From contig OZ034806.1 in assembly GCA_964028335.1 (NCBI GenBank), forward strand, positions 58,776,607-58,840,606: a stretch of DNA of 64,000 bases. Direction: 5' to 3'. Positions within the stretch are counted from its first letter, which is position 1. Each line of letters starts with the position of its first letter. The notes beneath the pieces were generated by a model. It had not been told where the DNA came from, did no database searches, and was given only the letters and a program-made list of their open reading frames with translations. Below are positions 34,401 through 44,624 of this stretch, in pieces. Made by a program: the position numbers and the translations under genes. The stretch is from Altica lythri. Its lineage: Eukaryota > Arthropoda > Insecta > Coleoptera > Chrysomelidae.

Positions 34401-37400
34401 CCAATAAACTAGTTTTTGGCCAGTAAAAACATTTCTGTGGCTCCTCAGCCTCCTTATTCGCCTGACTTGAGCCCTTGTGACTTTTTTCTCTCACCAAAGT
34501 TGAAAAATCATCTCAAGGGAAATCATTTTTGGTCAGTCGAAAACATTCAAACGGCTGTATCCGACCAGCTGATGGTTATTCCAGTATCGGAGTTCCATCA
34601 CTGCTATGAGGAATGGAAGAAACGTCTCCAGCGCTGTGTGGCCTCAGAAGGAAGTTATTTTGAAGGTGACAATATAGAATTGTAATTTTATTTGATTAAA
34701 AAAATTTTAAAAAAATCAGTCTCATCAATTAATTTAGACACCTCGTATATTCATAAAAGGAATTTGAGTTTTCTATAACTGAAAAATCTATATACATAAA
34801 AGGAAATGTTCCCATTGCCTGAGGTATAGACGCACACACAGCCGTAACCGCTGATGGTAGAAACGTGAAATTTGGACAGATGTTTATTTTCATAATGTGA
34901 TCACCCACTAAGAAAGGATTTTGAAAAATTTTAACCCTGAAGGGACGAAATAAAGGTTGAAAGTTTATATGGAAAAATCGGCACCAATTTTTATAAAAAT
35001 TGAAATTCAGCATCTGCAAAATATTTTATTGAACACGTGTTTTATGGTTTATTAGAATTCACACCCTAAAAAACGATAGGAAGTTCGCCGGGTAAGGTAG
35101 CATTATATAAATTGTTTAGATTTTATAAAAATACCTAAATAATCAAACAAATATTTAAAAGTTATATTATAGACAATGAATGTATAAACAAAAAGTTAAA
35201 ATATTACCTTCCAATTGATCCTACTTATTTTTGCTACAAGAGTTTTATTCCGTATTAGTTCTCTGAATTCCTTTGTACATTCCTGACTCCATGGTGCACC
35301 TTTCACAGGAGGATAAATGTTACCTAGTCTACACCTAATTGTTTGGGCAGGTAATTTTGCAAAACGGTTGTGAAGGTAATATATTTCAGGAGATATTTTT
35401 GTTACACTACCATAGTCAATGAAAAATACCTGAAAAGACATATAACATTTATTCATATCAACGTTAGCGCCGCCTATCGGCGACACACTAGCTGGATGAA
35501 ACTAAAAAAAATTAATAATAAACTGCTATGTTAGAATTTCTGTTTGTTTGTCGCTTCTAGAACACTAAATAACTTATTAATATTTAGGTCAGATATTAGG
35601 AAACTTTTTGTGCGATTTCCAGAAACTTGAGGAAAAAAAAATACCCATACTGGTCGCTTTTATCATAACTATTATGACAGGATGCACTCTGTTTAAGTCT
35701 AAGTTTTCCAGAGATTTTCATATGGAAAATTTCTGGCAGAAATATGAGATGTGGAAAATGATTTATTTCTTCCCAGAATAGGCAACTTGACACATAACTA
35801 ATTTCATACAATAAATGAGTATTTCTTACAGTATTTAGCTTACGAAAACGAAATATATCGATTTTAATAACTAAATGCGTAAGAATAATTTAAAAATTCA
35901 ATTTAAAAAATGTGTTTAATTTGAATCGCCGAAAACGCTGTCGGCCATGTTGTGACGTCATACAAATTGTAAACAAAACGAGTAATTTGACGTGGTGTTA
36001 TTACAAGTATAAATATTTCGATAAAAATTCCTTATATCACGTTCTTAATTTATATGCTTTATTGAAAAACAATAATAAATTCATTATGGACGTTGGTTTC
36101 ACAAAAGCAGACAGCACAAATTTGCCAAAAATTGATACATTAATGGTTCGTACTTTCTTTGCCTTGAATCCAGATTTCTGCTCTGCCGAGCTAAGAAATG
36201 TCAAGACTTCTATGTAAGTACAGTGCAGTTGTTAAATAGTAGACATAAAAAGGAAGAATGAGTGTATTTATTCTTTTCAGAAGGGATTCAAAAGTACCTA
36301 CTCATTTATGTCATAAGTATCGTAACCTCTGAATAATGTAACTAACATCTATTTGTATTCCTTGATGTGTTTTTGCATTCTCGGACGATGCAATAACGAT
36401 AATTACTGTATTTTTTATGGAAATTAGTTGAAATCATGTTTTTAAAGTAAAGTAAACTGGAAAATTGTCAGTGTTTATATGTCAAATGATTGTTTACAAT
36501 ACGTATGACGTCATAAAATGGCGGACAGCGTTTTCGCACCCACATGAAGAGATAGATTTTAAATTACAGTTTTGTGGTTTCATAGGTGTTGAAAAAATAT
36601 AGTAATATTTTTTTTACCTTAGTAGCACAAATATTAACTATTTAGGACCTAGTTTAAAAAAGAGTCAACTAGCCTATTGTGACAAATGATGTACTTTTCT
36701 AATTTTCTACGACAAGTGTGGTTGTTCCAGAAAAATTTTAAGATTTTCGCAAATCCGAAAGTTAAAAAAACGGAAAAATTGAAACATTGTCGAAATCTGG
36801 GAAAAATGTTATAATATAAAAAAAAAATACATAAATTTGAAGGAAAGGTAAAAATTTTAAAAATATATATTTTGTTTTATATTGGAAAAATGGTGAATTT
36901 GGTTACTAAGAATCCGTATGTATAGATAAAAAAGTGAGTTATTACTTATATCAAACTGGTTACATTTTTAGTACTAGATAGCGAATACTAAAACCTGTTC
37001 TAAGAGTTTATTTATTTGTAAAAGACACTTACTCTAATTTCATCACATTGAGGTAATGTATCTACTATTAGTGCCCTATGGTATTCCCCATAAATAATTG
37101 CAACACAATACACTCCTTCTCTGATAAAATCGGTTGGTAGTTTGTACTCATCCGCATTACTTATATAAAAGGTTCTAGAAAGTAAAAATAGTTATTAGCG
37201 ATGGCCAATAAAATATTTCCTTGGTTAAAAGTTTTTGAAATATTTAGAAATTGTGAACAGAACCATTAGTCAATAAAATAAAATAAAAACTGATGTTTTA
37301 ACATACTCTTTTACTCGACCCATCTTTTAACCAAATTTTATTTTTATTTTTTTCATTTTACAAAATGTAATAAAATTGACGTTTTTAACTTCAGGTATAC

Positions 37401-39393
37401 TGAAAAAAATCTAAAATTTATTATAATAAATTTATGCTTACTGCATCTCATCCATAAGGTCATTAAGTTTCTCGTCATCAAGGCTAATCCAAAATTTTGA
37501 TACATCATACACTTCCTGTACTAAAATAGCAATAGAATCGTTCTCTTTTGTTTCTTTTTTGACAAAAGTCCGAGGAATCTCTTCTCCGGGTTTAAACACG
37601 TCATCAGGTAGACCAGTAATAAAATCAGACCACTAAAAAATAATACAAATCAAAATCATTATTTATTAAACAAAATTCACAATTAAATGGCTTACTTCCA
37701 GTCTTGGTAGTGCTGCAGTTACAGATTTTTCAGACGAGATTTTAGTATTTATAATACAATCAGCAGGAAGAGGTTTACTTTTATCATATAATTTATAATC
37801 TTCAGTACCAGGTTGAATACAATGAAAGATACCTTTTAATTTAATACAAAGATCAATAACTTTAGCAAAACCTAAATCTTGATAATTTAGTGGTCTTCTA
37901 AACATTTCTCTGAAATAATAGTTATTTGGTTAGGTTTATTGTATTAAAGTCTCAGTATTTGAAAACGTGAAATTAAAAAGAAAATATAAATAAAAATTCT
38001 TAAAAATATTAAGTAATAGATATCAAAAAATTGTTAAATTGTGGTTAATTAAAAGAGTTGTAATTAGTTTTAATATACAATTCTTGCATATAAATTAATT
38101 ATATTTATTATTTAATATTAACTTACTTATATATCAATGGTAACTGAGCACACCAAACGCCATTCGGATAAAATCCAATTAATACTTTTAAATTATTTTT
38201 CATTCCATCTGGTATATAATCCTCCTCTGTTTGATACATAAGTTGATTTACATTGTTTGGTAATTTTTTAATAAATTTATTTCGAGTAATATTAGTCCTA
38301 CCAGATTTCCAAGTATCCTCTTGTTCATCTGTATCTTGATCATTATTAATTAAATTATTTTTATTATCACTATCTTTATCTTTAGTTGATTTATGAATGT
38401 TTGATGAGGGTGGATTAATATTTGATTCTATAGCTCGAGATTTACTAGTGCTAGGATAAATTATTTTAGGACGAGTAGGCGGAGCTTCTTGTAATTTGGG
38501 CGATTCTTGTTGTTTGGGTGCGTTTACAGTAGTTCGCCTCCTATAAACAATTTTTGAATAAAATATGAAAGACTGTAATTTAGCAAGGTTTAAAATTACA
38601 AAATCATTTACCAGATGAACATAAAATATGTATTATTTAAATAAAAATCTAATGGAAAAGGATTATTATTATGTTCCGGAATATATCTATAAAATAGAGT
38701 TTTATCACATAAATTCAATTAAATAATAAAAGCATTTTTTAGGAAAAAAATAAATCCCTTGAATATAGATATACATATTACTTATTACGAAATTGGCAAT
38801 CAGGATTAAACACATTTCAAGAGACTTCATTTTGATAAGAACGCCACAAGTCTGGTGAAAGTAGAAATTATATACAGATTACAGACAGGCATAGAATATG
38901 ATGTGGGAAAGAAAGTGTGATCACAGCATTTTTAGATGTTAAAATAATTCAATTTATTCACACATCCAACATAAAATTATTAATGCACTTACATTAACGG
39001 AGTCCTAGTAAATCTATTATATGCTTTCTTCGTATCTCTTTTTTGTTTATCCACCATTTCCGAAACATGTGCTGATTTAACTGATCTAACTAAATTTACC
39101 CGAGCTAAAGGACCGCTTCCTTGAAGCTAAAAATGTGTGTTTTTATAGGTATTTAATAATTAATATTATATACAGATAAAATATTTTATACTTGGTAAAA
39201 ATAATTAACCTACTTGTACAGTATCTGGAATGGACTGAAAGAAATGTTCCGCTGAGTTGTAACCCATTTTGTGATAGGGAATAGGTTCACCTACAGTATT
39301 TTTATATTCTTTGCATAGCTCTTGAACTGTTATCATATTAGGGATGGCAGTCAAAAGACCCCTTATTAAATCTTTTGTACTATTTAAACTCAT
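28496..39393 (-). CDS. tej: Tejas/TDRD5-like LOTUS-Tudor protein (piRNA pathway)
   Basis: Exons in transcript order: 39393-39214, 39126-38993, 38540-38127, 37909-37696, 37632-37442, 37174-37033, 35429-35208, 33149-33045, 31191-30392, 29132-28496; all GT-AG (one donor is GTAGGT), phases consistent, 1012 residues. An N-terminal LOTUS/OST-HTH domain is at 1-75 (LIRGLLTAIPNMITVQELC), a second LOTUS-like segment at about 212-285 (VLIGFYPNGVWCAQLPLIYK), and one extended Tudor domain at about 340-535 (core VFFIDYGSVTKI). A long low-complexity tail follows. LOTUS-Tudor proteins of this family sit in germline nuage, bind Vasa through LOTUS and promote piRNA production. TDRD7/Tapas is the alternative, but only one Tudor is visible. 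ATG follows an acceptor-like CTTTCAG, so an untranslated 5' exon is likely. Four introns or intron segments carry transposons. Confidence 0.85.
29275..30221 (+). mobile_element. Tc1-like element in a tejas-like intron, broken
   Basis: TA-flanked TIRs face each other: CACACCGGCACAATTATGGG at the left and its counterpart, the complement of CAATTGTGCTGG-type sequence, at the right. Plus-strand frames contain GGGSVMV near 29595 and DMNPIEHAWDIMGTRVRQRN (29824 on), the Tc1 transposase C terminus. Multiple frameshifts. Confidence 0.8.
31313..32380 (+). mobile_element. mariner element D in a tejas-like intron, internally deleted
   Basis: Termini GGGTGGTCCGATAAGTACTT (left) and its complement (right) are flanked by TA. 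Plus-strand frames start at MEKEQYRLVIRN (31479). They continue through TVKNWFNEFQRGRTSVFDEP and TIDETWIHWYTPGIKEQSKQ, a mariner first-Asp block. After VVATVFWE (about 32036) the transposase match stops, so the second and third catalytic Asp blocks are missing. Frameshifted. Confidence 0.8.
33437..34745 (+). mobile_element. mariner element E (DD34D type), near full length, inactivated
   Basis: TA-flanked inverted ends (CGAGGTAAATTAAGTGATGA left; the right end has TCATCAATTAATTT). The transposase starts at 33620 (MNDINFEQRCAIRFCFRLGH). It has the HTH pair and a first Asp in ITGDESWVSEYDPETKRQ. A frameshift follows ICFF near 34220 and a stop sits near 34408. Then come LHHDNAPCHTA (second Asp) and YSPDLSPCDFFLS (third Asp, 34455-34490), ending at 34685. 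Only a few lesions suggest a moderately young copy. It lies in the intron between the Tudor exons at 35208 and 33149. Confidence 0.85.
35777..36678 (+). mobile_element. 0.9-kb TIR element, copy 2, with an open exon-like ORF
   Basis: It matches copy 1 (3033-3922) almost throughout, with the ends AATAGGC...GCCTATT. Its internal frame is open: ATG at about 36087 gives MDVGFTKADSTNLPKIDTLM and continues to ELRNVKTS. There it meets a donor-like AT|GTAAGTACAG at about 36213. This suggests the first coding exon of a longer autonomous parent gene. It lies in a tejas-like intron, antisense to the gene. No target duplication was clear. Confidence 0.75.
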
Positions 39394-40290
39394 CTGAAAG
39401 TAATTTTAAATTTAACTTTACATAGATATTAGGTGAAAAACACTACGACGTACCTTGTCAAATTTCGTTATCTACCCTTAAATTTAGCCATCCACAAATT
39501 AACAAACAAAATTGAAGCACATTTAAAATGAATAATCAAACTATTGTGGAAGTATACAATTACAATTCACTAACTCATGTTCTAATGTGAAACATAAACA
39601 CAAAATTATCACATGCAAAAAATGACAGCGCAGTAATTTGTGAGTTAGCGAAATCTATTTCCCACCACTTTCCACTTTTATACTGACATATGACATAAAA
39701 CTTTAAATTCTTTACATAGATGTCGCGTCGGTTTAAATTAATAGTTTATAAGTTATATTATACTTGTTAAAAATTAAATTTAGTACAGTAGTTTTAGATA
39801 TCACTAATTATAGAACTACAGTGGTTATAGTTTGTATTTTGCTATCAAATAAAAGTTTAAAGTTAATTTCCAATGTGATATCAACAAAACACATCGCATT
39901 TATTCTGTTTCATGTCGTATATGCCATTTGTCAATAGTTAGTTCTGATTTGTTTTGTGGTCTACTGGTTTGTTTTTAAATAAGTTTGTCAAAATATTTTC
40001 GTTGATGAATGATTTAAATAGCTCGCTCTTATACTTTTATATTTGATTTAAGGTTAATGTAGGATATATAAAGCTGTTTAGCGCTAATTGATAATGATTT
40101 CAATTTTGTTTTCAATTGTTTTATTACATTGTACTATAATAGAGACTGATGGATTGCCATAATTTATCCAGTAAATATGCAGTAATTTGCTAATATTCGT
40201 ATAGGAAACTTGATATTATCATACATATACACTGCAGCATGTTTATTATTACGTCTTGAAGCAAATATTACTTATTCTGTTTGTTTAAAC
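39394..40290. other. Upstream region of the tejas-like gene
   Basis: No gene recognised. It should contain the promoter and an untranslated exon of the tejas-like gene, because its ATG lies directly behind an acceptor-like site. GTTTAAAC at 40283-40290 is the left target duplication of the next element. Confidence 0.4.
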
Positions 40291-41258
40291 TATGGACGGT
40301 AGAGGTAAGGAGAATTCAGTCTGTATATAAAAAGTGTCCATCCAAAAGCGTAAAATTTTGTTTTAATAAGTTGCCGAAGCGGGCGCTGTTAAGCAATAAT
40401 TCCATGATCTGAATATAGCGATTTTAAACCGACTGAAATATGCAAAAATTAATGAAGTCTTACCCTAAAAATTAACGTGACAGATTGTTGATATGATATG
40501 ATAGATTGATATATGATTAGATTTTAATATTGTTATAAGTTAAAATGGTGAAATCTTGTGTAATTAAAAATTGTTGAAACAGGCGCAAAACGAAAAAGAA
40601 AATGTTGGATGATGTATGCTCTGTATCATTTTTTCGGCCAATTATATATATATTATATAAACAAGTAAAACCATATAGTTATTGGATCAATTTTTTTTAA
40701 TTTAAGGTACTTTTTTAAATTATATTTATTTCGTGATAAAAAATTAATATAATAATAATAATAGTAATAAAGCAGTTTCTTTATTTATCTTTGTACATTT
40801 ATGTATAGACTCCAGCACGGTTACAGCTTTGGACGAAATCTTTGGGCATTGCTATACATATGGATATCTTTTTCTTGAAAGTTTCTACAATGAAAATAAT
40901 TACGTACCGATGGCCGAAAAAAACACAGAGTATATATCATTCTATATTTTCGTTTTTGTTTTGCGACTATTCGAACAATTTTCAATTAGGTACACAAAAT
41001 TGCACCATTTTAATTTATAATATTACAATCACGTGTCACTTTAATTTTTAGGTTAGACCAGGGTGAAAGGTTATTTTTTAGACTTCATTAATTTTTGCAT
41101 ATTTCAGTCGGTTTAAAATGGCTATATTCAGATCATGGAATTATTGCTTAACAGCGCCCTCTTCGGCAACCAAGTAAAACAAAATTTTACGCTTTTGGAC
41201 GGACACTTTTGAAGCTTTTTTCCATAAGAGTGAATTCTCCTTACCTCTACCCTCCATA
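40291..41258 (+). mobile_element. P-superfamily non-autonomous foldback with THAP-finger relic
   Basis: TIRs of about 200 bp begin TATGGACGGTAGAGGTAAGG and, at the other end, TATGGAGGGTAGAGGTAAGG. The flanks are identical 8-bp GTTTAAAC copies (40283-40290; 41259-41266), the duplication length of P elements. Inside, ATG 40545 reads MVKSCVIKNC, a stop, NRRKTK and later CSVSFFR, the Cys-X4-Cys / Asn-Arg / Ser-Phe-x-Arg pattern of a THAP zinc finger. No transposase core remains. A 63-codon frame at 40829 has no recognised domain. Confidence 0.75.
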
Positions 41259-41331
41259 GTTTAAACCACAGATTAATAATCTATGGTTTAAACCTTTGAA
41301 TATAAAACAGGTTTTATATTCAAAGGTTTAA
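41259..41331. repeat. Two adjacent short palindromes
   Basis: GTTTAAACCACAGATTAATA and its inverted partner form one hairpin (41259-41297). AACCTTTGAATATAAAAC, AG, GTTTTATATTCAAAGGTT form a second with perfect 18-bp arms (about 41292-41330). They abut the P-like element. Confidence 0.6.
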
Positions 41332-41572
41332 CAGAGTCTCTACCAACCGCCACCGTCAATAAAATTTTAACAAATACTAAGCATAAAAAATTACCAGATT
41401 CATGCTTGCGCTGCTGCCACCATGAAACGTTATTTTGAATAATTATAATATGATTATAATCTGTGATGATTATTATGAAAATTAATCGAAATTTGAATTT
41501 GCCTTAATGAATCGACGTCATTTTTTGACAAATGTTCAGTAACAATAAAATTTTAGAAAAATATTTGTGAAA

Positions 41573-41866
41573 ATGGAACACAATTCCCGATATATTTCCC
41601 ACGAAGAACCTATCCCAACAGAAAATAATCCCGTAGTAGACCCCAGGGACATTTACAAGAAACCGCGCATGTATTACAGAATATTTATGACCATATTTTT
41701 TTCAACGTTTGTTGTGGCAATGATAGCTTTCATGGTTTTATTTAAAATTAAGATGCGTTTTGGGATTGGAAATCTTAATTCTGATAGTATTCATATAACC
41801 AGTAAAACTGAAGACCTTTGGGAACATAATATATTTAATAGTTCATACATTAAAAATCTACACTAG
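41573..41866 (+). CDS. Small single-pass membrane protein, unknown
   Basis: ATG at 41573 in good context (GAAAATGG) opens 97 codons to TAG. Residues 1-35 are polar and Pro/Glu-containing (SHEEPIPTENNPVVDPRD). A basic stretch (KKPRMYYR) is followed by one hydrophobic helix (about 38-60: IFMTIFFSTFVVAMIAFMVL). A short polar tail follows, with Asn-Ser sites. The basic residues lie on the N-terminal side, suggesting the N terminus stays in the cytosol. AATAAAG near 41982 fits a polyadenylation signal. It seems to be an intronless gene or a last exon. No family recognised. Confidence 0.6.
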   Translation: MEHNSRYISHEEPIPTENNPVVDPRDIYKKPRMYYRIFMTIFFSTFVVAMIAFMVLFKIKMRFGIGNLNSDSIHITSKTEDLWEHNIFNSSYIKNLH

Positions 41867-42889
41867 ATTGATTTGTGGTTGCAAATAGAAAGTGCAAAAA
41901 TAAACCTTCGACATTGCACCCAGAGGAAATTTAATCGATTAGCTTTGTTCTTTAATAAAGTGAGATTTCATGTTTGTAAAATAAAGTTTAATAACAGTCG
42001 TGCTTTATTACACTAATTTTTTTATTGCTCAAATTATAACTGCATTTTTATATATGAAAAAAAATATCGTATAAAATGTCTATTTACATTTTATCTACGA
42101 GGGTTGTCTTATTAGTTTTGCATAAAGCCATATAGACAAAAAAAGATATGCTTTTAAAAATATGTTCCACTAAAGTCGATACAAAACCAATCTGTAAAAC
42201 AGTTACTCCAGTCCTCAGTTGACACCTGCAAAATCGCTGTTTTAAAGGCATTGATCGCTTTTTCTGGAGACTGGAATTGCTGTCTACGCATTAAATTCTT
42301 GATCTTTGGGAACTGGAAGAATATGTTGGGACTATACGATAAATGGTCTAGCAATTCGATGTTTTAAAGCTCCAAAAAAACTCCATTGTCTTTTGGGTTA
42401 GCTTGGACACTTGCAATGTCCTGATGTAGAATGATTCGCCGTTGTTTGTTGTTTTGTCGGAGTTTGGCGATAACTTCTGGTAAACAAACGTTTATATACC
42501 AATCGGAAGTAACCGTTCTTTGATCTTCTAAAGCAGTTGTTGCCACATGACTAGATTTTGACCATAGATCTGTGATTATGACACAAAAGTTGCGACCATT
42601 TTCTTTGACGCACTTCGAGAACGGATCAGTTTTGTTGGTTTTTCCCCATCGTGAAACACCCGCACACATCAGCGGATTGGCGTTTATTTTCTGATTTGTT
42701 GGAGTAAATCCAAGATTCGTCGCCACTAACAATACTATAAACGTTTTTTGAGCTACCTTTGTTGAACCAGTTGAACCGTTCCAATGTTTTTCGACATCAA
42801 TTGACGCGAACTGTTTTTTGTTCTGTGAGCAATTGAGGGATTCAACAGGAAACTAATTTCGTAACACCCAGTTCTTCAGGTAATCTTTT

Positions 42890-43052
42890 TATTGTATCTT
42901 ATGGTCGAGTAAGGCTAATTGTGTTCTATAAAACTTTTATTAAACTCACAACTTAAAAATATGAAAATGATTAATGATTGACATAATAATATATTCTAAT
43001 AAACATTCCGTTCCTCTTTTGTTTTCCTTCGTTACTGATAATGGATACAACA
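42890..43052 (-). repeat. 3' LTR of the gag-only element
   Basis: 163 bp on the plus strand, TATTGTATCTTATGG ... GGATACAACA. Pairs with 43861-44023. Confidence 0.9.
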
Positions 43053-43094
43053 GTCTCCCCCACTAATTGAAAAAGGTGTTATTTAAAATCCACT

Positions 43095-43784
43095 TTAAAA
43101 TCGGCGAGTTTTGCTTTCTATTTTTGAAGCTTCCAGTGAAACTGCTTGATCAAGAATATCTGCAAAACTGGCTTTGCCTGACTGTAGAATTTGTTCTCTC
43201 AACCAATCGTCTCGTAGTCCTCTTACGAACTGTGCACGTAGAAATACATCTGCGATTGATACCATTTTGTTACATTCGCATTCGACTGTGAATTCGCATT
43301 CCGACAAATCACGTCTCAGTGCCGCTACGAATCCCGAAACTGACTGTCCTTCTTTTTGAAAAACGTTTAAAAAGTAATGTTGCGAAACCACTACATTCTT
43401 TTTAGGAATCAGCATTTTCTTAAATTCTATAATTATTTGTTCATATTCCATTGATTTATTTGGTTTTTCTGGTCCTAGGAAAGCTGCTAAGCCGTTATAA
43501 TGTTCGCTTCCAATTGATACACATAGAAGTTGTGCGATTTTATTTTTATCTGTGAGTCCTTTCATTGTATAATAATTTTCAAAACGTTCCAAATAATTAG
43601 TGAATTTTTCTCTTCTATTTTCGTAATTTTCAAAAGGGGCTACGTTTGACATACTAACTGTCGTCGTGACTGGTTCTCTAACTTGAGTTGACATTGCTTG
43701 AAACTGTTTCGAAACTTCTTTAATAAGAGCTTTTTGTTGATCGTTGAATACTTTCATTAACGTATTAAATTGTTCTAAATCCAT
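43095..43784 (-). CDS. Gag protein of a Ty3/gypsy-type gag-only element
   Basis: An intact 229-residue frame (MDLEQFNTLMKVFNDQQKAL at the start) begins about 75 bp behind the 5' LTR. It has a coiled N-terminal region, then a capsid-like domain with REKFTNYLERFENYYTMKG and, later, GQSVSGFVAALRRDL (retrotransposon gag family). It ends soon after RAQFVRGLRDDWLREQIL, with no zinc knuckle, protease or RT. The product would assemble particles and package RNA. Intactness suggests recent selection or recent origin. Confidence 0.8.
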   Translation of the reverse strand: MDLEQFNTLMKVFNDQQKALIKEVSKQFQAMSTQVREPVTTTVSMSNVAPFENYENRREKFTNYLERFENYYTMKGLTDKNKIAQLLCVSIGSEHYNGLAAFLGPEKPNKSMEYEQIIIEFKKMLIPKKNVVVSQHYFLNVFQKEGQSVSGFVAALRRDLSECEFTVECECNKMVSIADVFLRAQFVRGLRDDWLREQILQSGKASFADILDQAVSLEASKIESKTRRF

Positions 43785-43860
43785 TTTTTACTTCTTGATA
43801 TTGATGTTTTTTTTTAGACTGTCTTTAATATTGAATTTACTTTTCTTCCTCGTCGCCAAT

Positions 43861-44023
43861 TATTGTATCTTATGGTCGAGTAAGGCTAATTGTGTTCTAT
43901 AAAACTTTTATTAAACTAACAACTTAAAAATATGAAAATGATTAATGATTGACATAATAATATATTCTAATAAACATTCCGTTCCTCTTTTGTTTTCCTT
44001 CGTTACTGATAATGGATACAACA
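43861..44023 (-). repeat. 5' LTR of the gag-only element
   Basis: 163 bp, identical to the other LTR apart from a C/A difference (TAAACTCACAACT versus TAAACTAACAACT). Confidence 0.9.
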
Positions 44024-44624
44024 CTTTTGGATCTAGTTCTTTTAAATGCCCAAGGATGCTTCTATCTCCCAGAATGTGACACGGCAGTTATCCTTAGTTA
44101 GCCAACGAACCGCATCAATGTTTTGCTGTGTGGCTGCTGGACAGAGCCAGGATCCAGTTGACTGGTGTGGTTAAGGCACTATGTGTGGTGCTTCATTCCA
44201 AAAGACAGAAACTATTTCACCATTGCTCTCACCACTGCTAATTTCAAAAATTCACTGTACCTACACCACTTGTTGTATCGCAATGAAATTCTGGATCTAT
44301 GTCAATAAAAGATGTGGGTTCGATTTGTGTCAGAAGGTTCCATTGGTGGCTCCTTCTAAGCGGCTATATGCAGAACTAAAAAAACAACCCTCGTAATAAG
44401 AGTTTGATATTATTTCTTATGGTATTGACCGGTGTAATAAGTATAAAAACTGTATAAAAAAGCAAAGAAATAACTGAAGAGTTTATCAATGGTTCAATAT
44501 TTCCAGAGATACCAACATTTTTATATACTTCTTAGACTTCTTCATGCCGTGTTAAAAGGTTAATTAAAAAAAGAATAATATAATAAAATACCTCTTTTAC
44601 TTTACAAAGTACATAACACAAATA

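Larger units (their letters stand above)
42890..44023 (-). mobile_element. Complete 1.1-kb gag-only LTR retrotransposon
   Basis: Two 163-bp LTRs (42890-43052; 43861-44023) differ at one visible base. CTTTT flanks both sides (42885-42889; 44024-44028). In element orientation the LTR starts TGTTGTATCC. A primer-binding site TGGCGACGAGGA follows the 5' LTR, and a polypurine tract AGTGGGGGAGAC precedes the 3' LTR. The interior is one gag ORF and nothing else, so pol must be supplied in trans. Near-identical LTRs and a perfect duplication indicate a recent insertion. Confidence 0.9.
42098..44393 (-). mobile_element. mariner-like element B, interrupted by a gag-only LTR element
   Basis: TA-flanked ends CGAGGGTTGTCTTATTAGTT and the complement at 44393. 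Minus-strand pieces of transposase: SDWYINVCLPEVIAKLRQ then IILHQDIAS (second Asp block, 42732-42364), and FFQFPKIKNLMRRQQFQSPE (third block region, 42354-42154). The PYSPD-type Asp motif is damaged. The copy is split at 42885-44028 by the LTR element. Same family as copies A and C. Confidence 0.8.
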
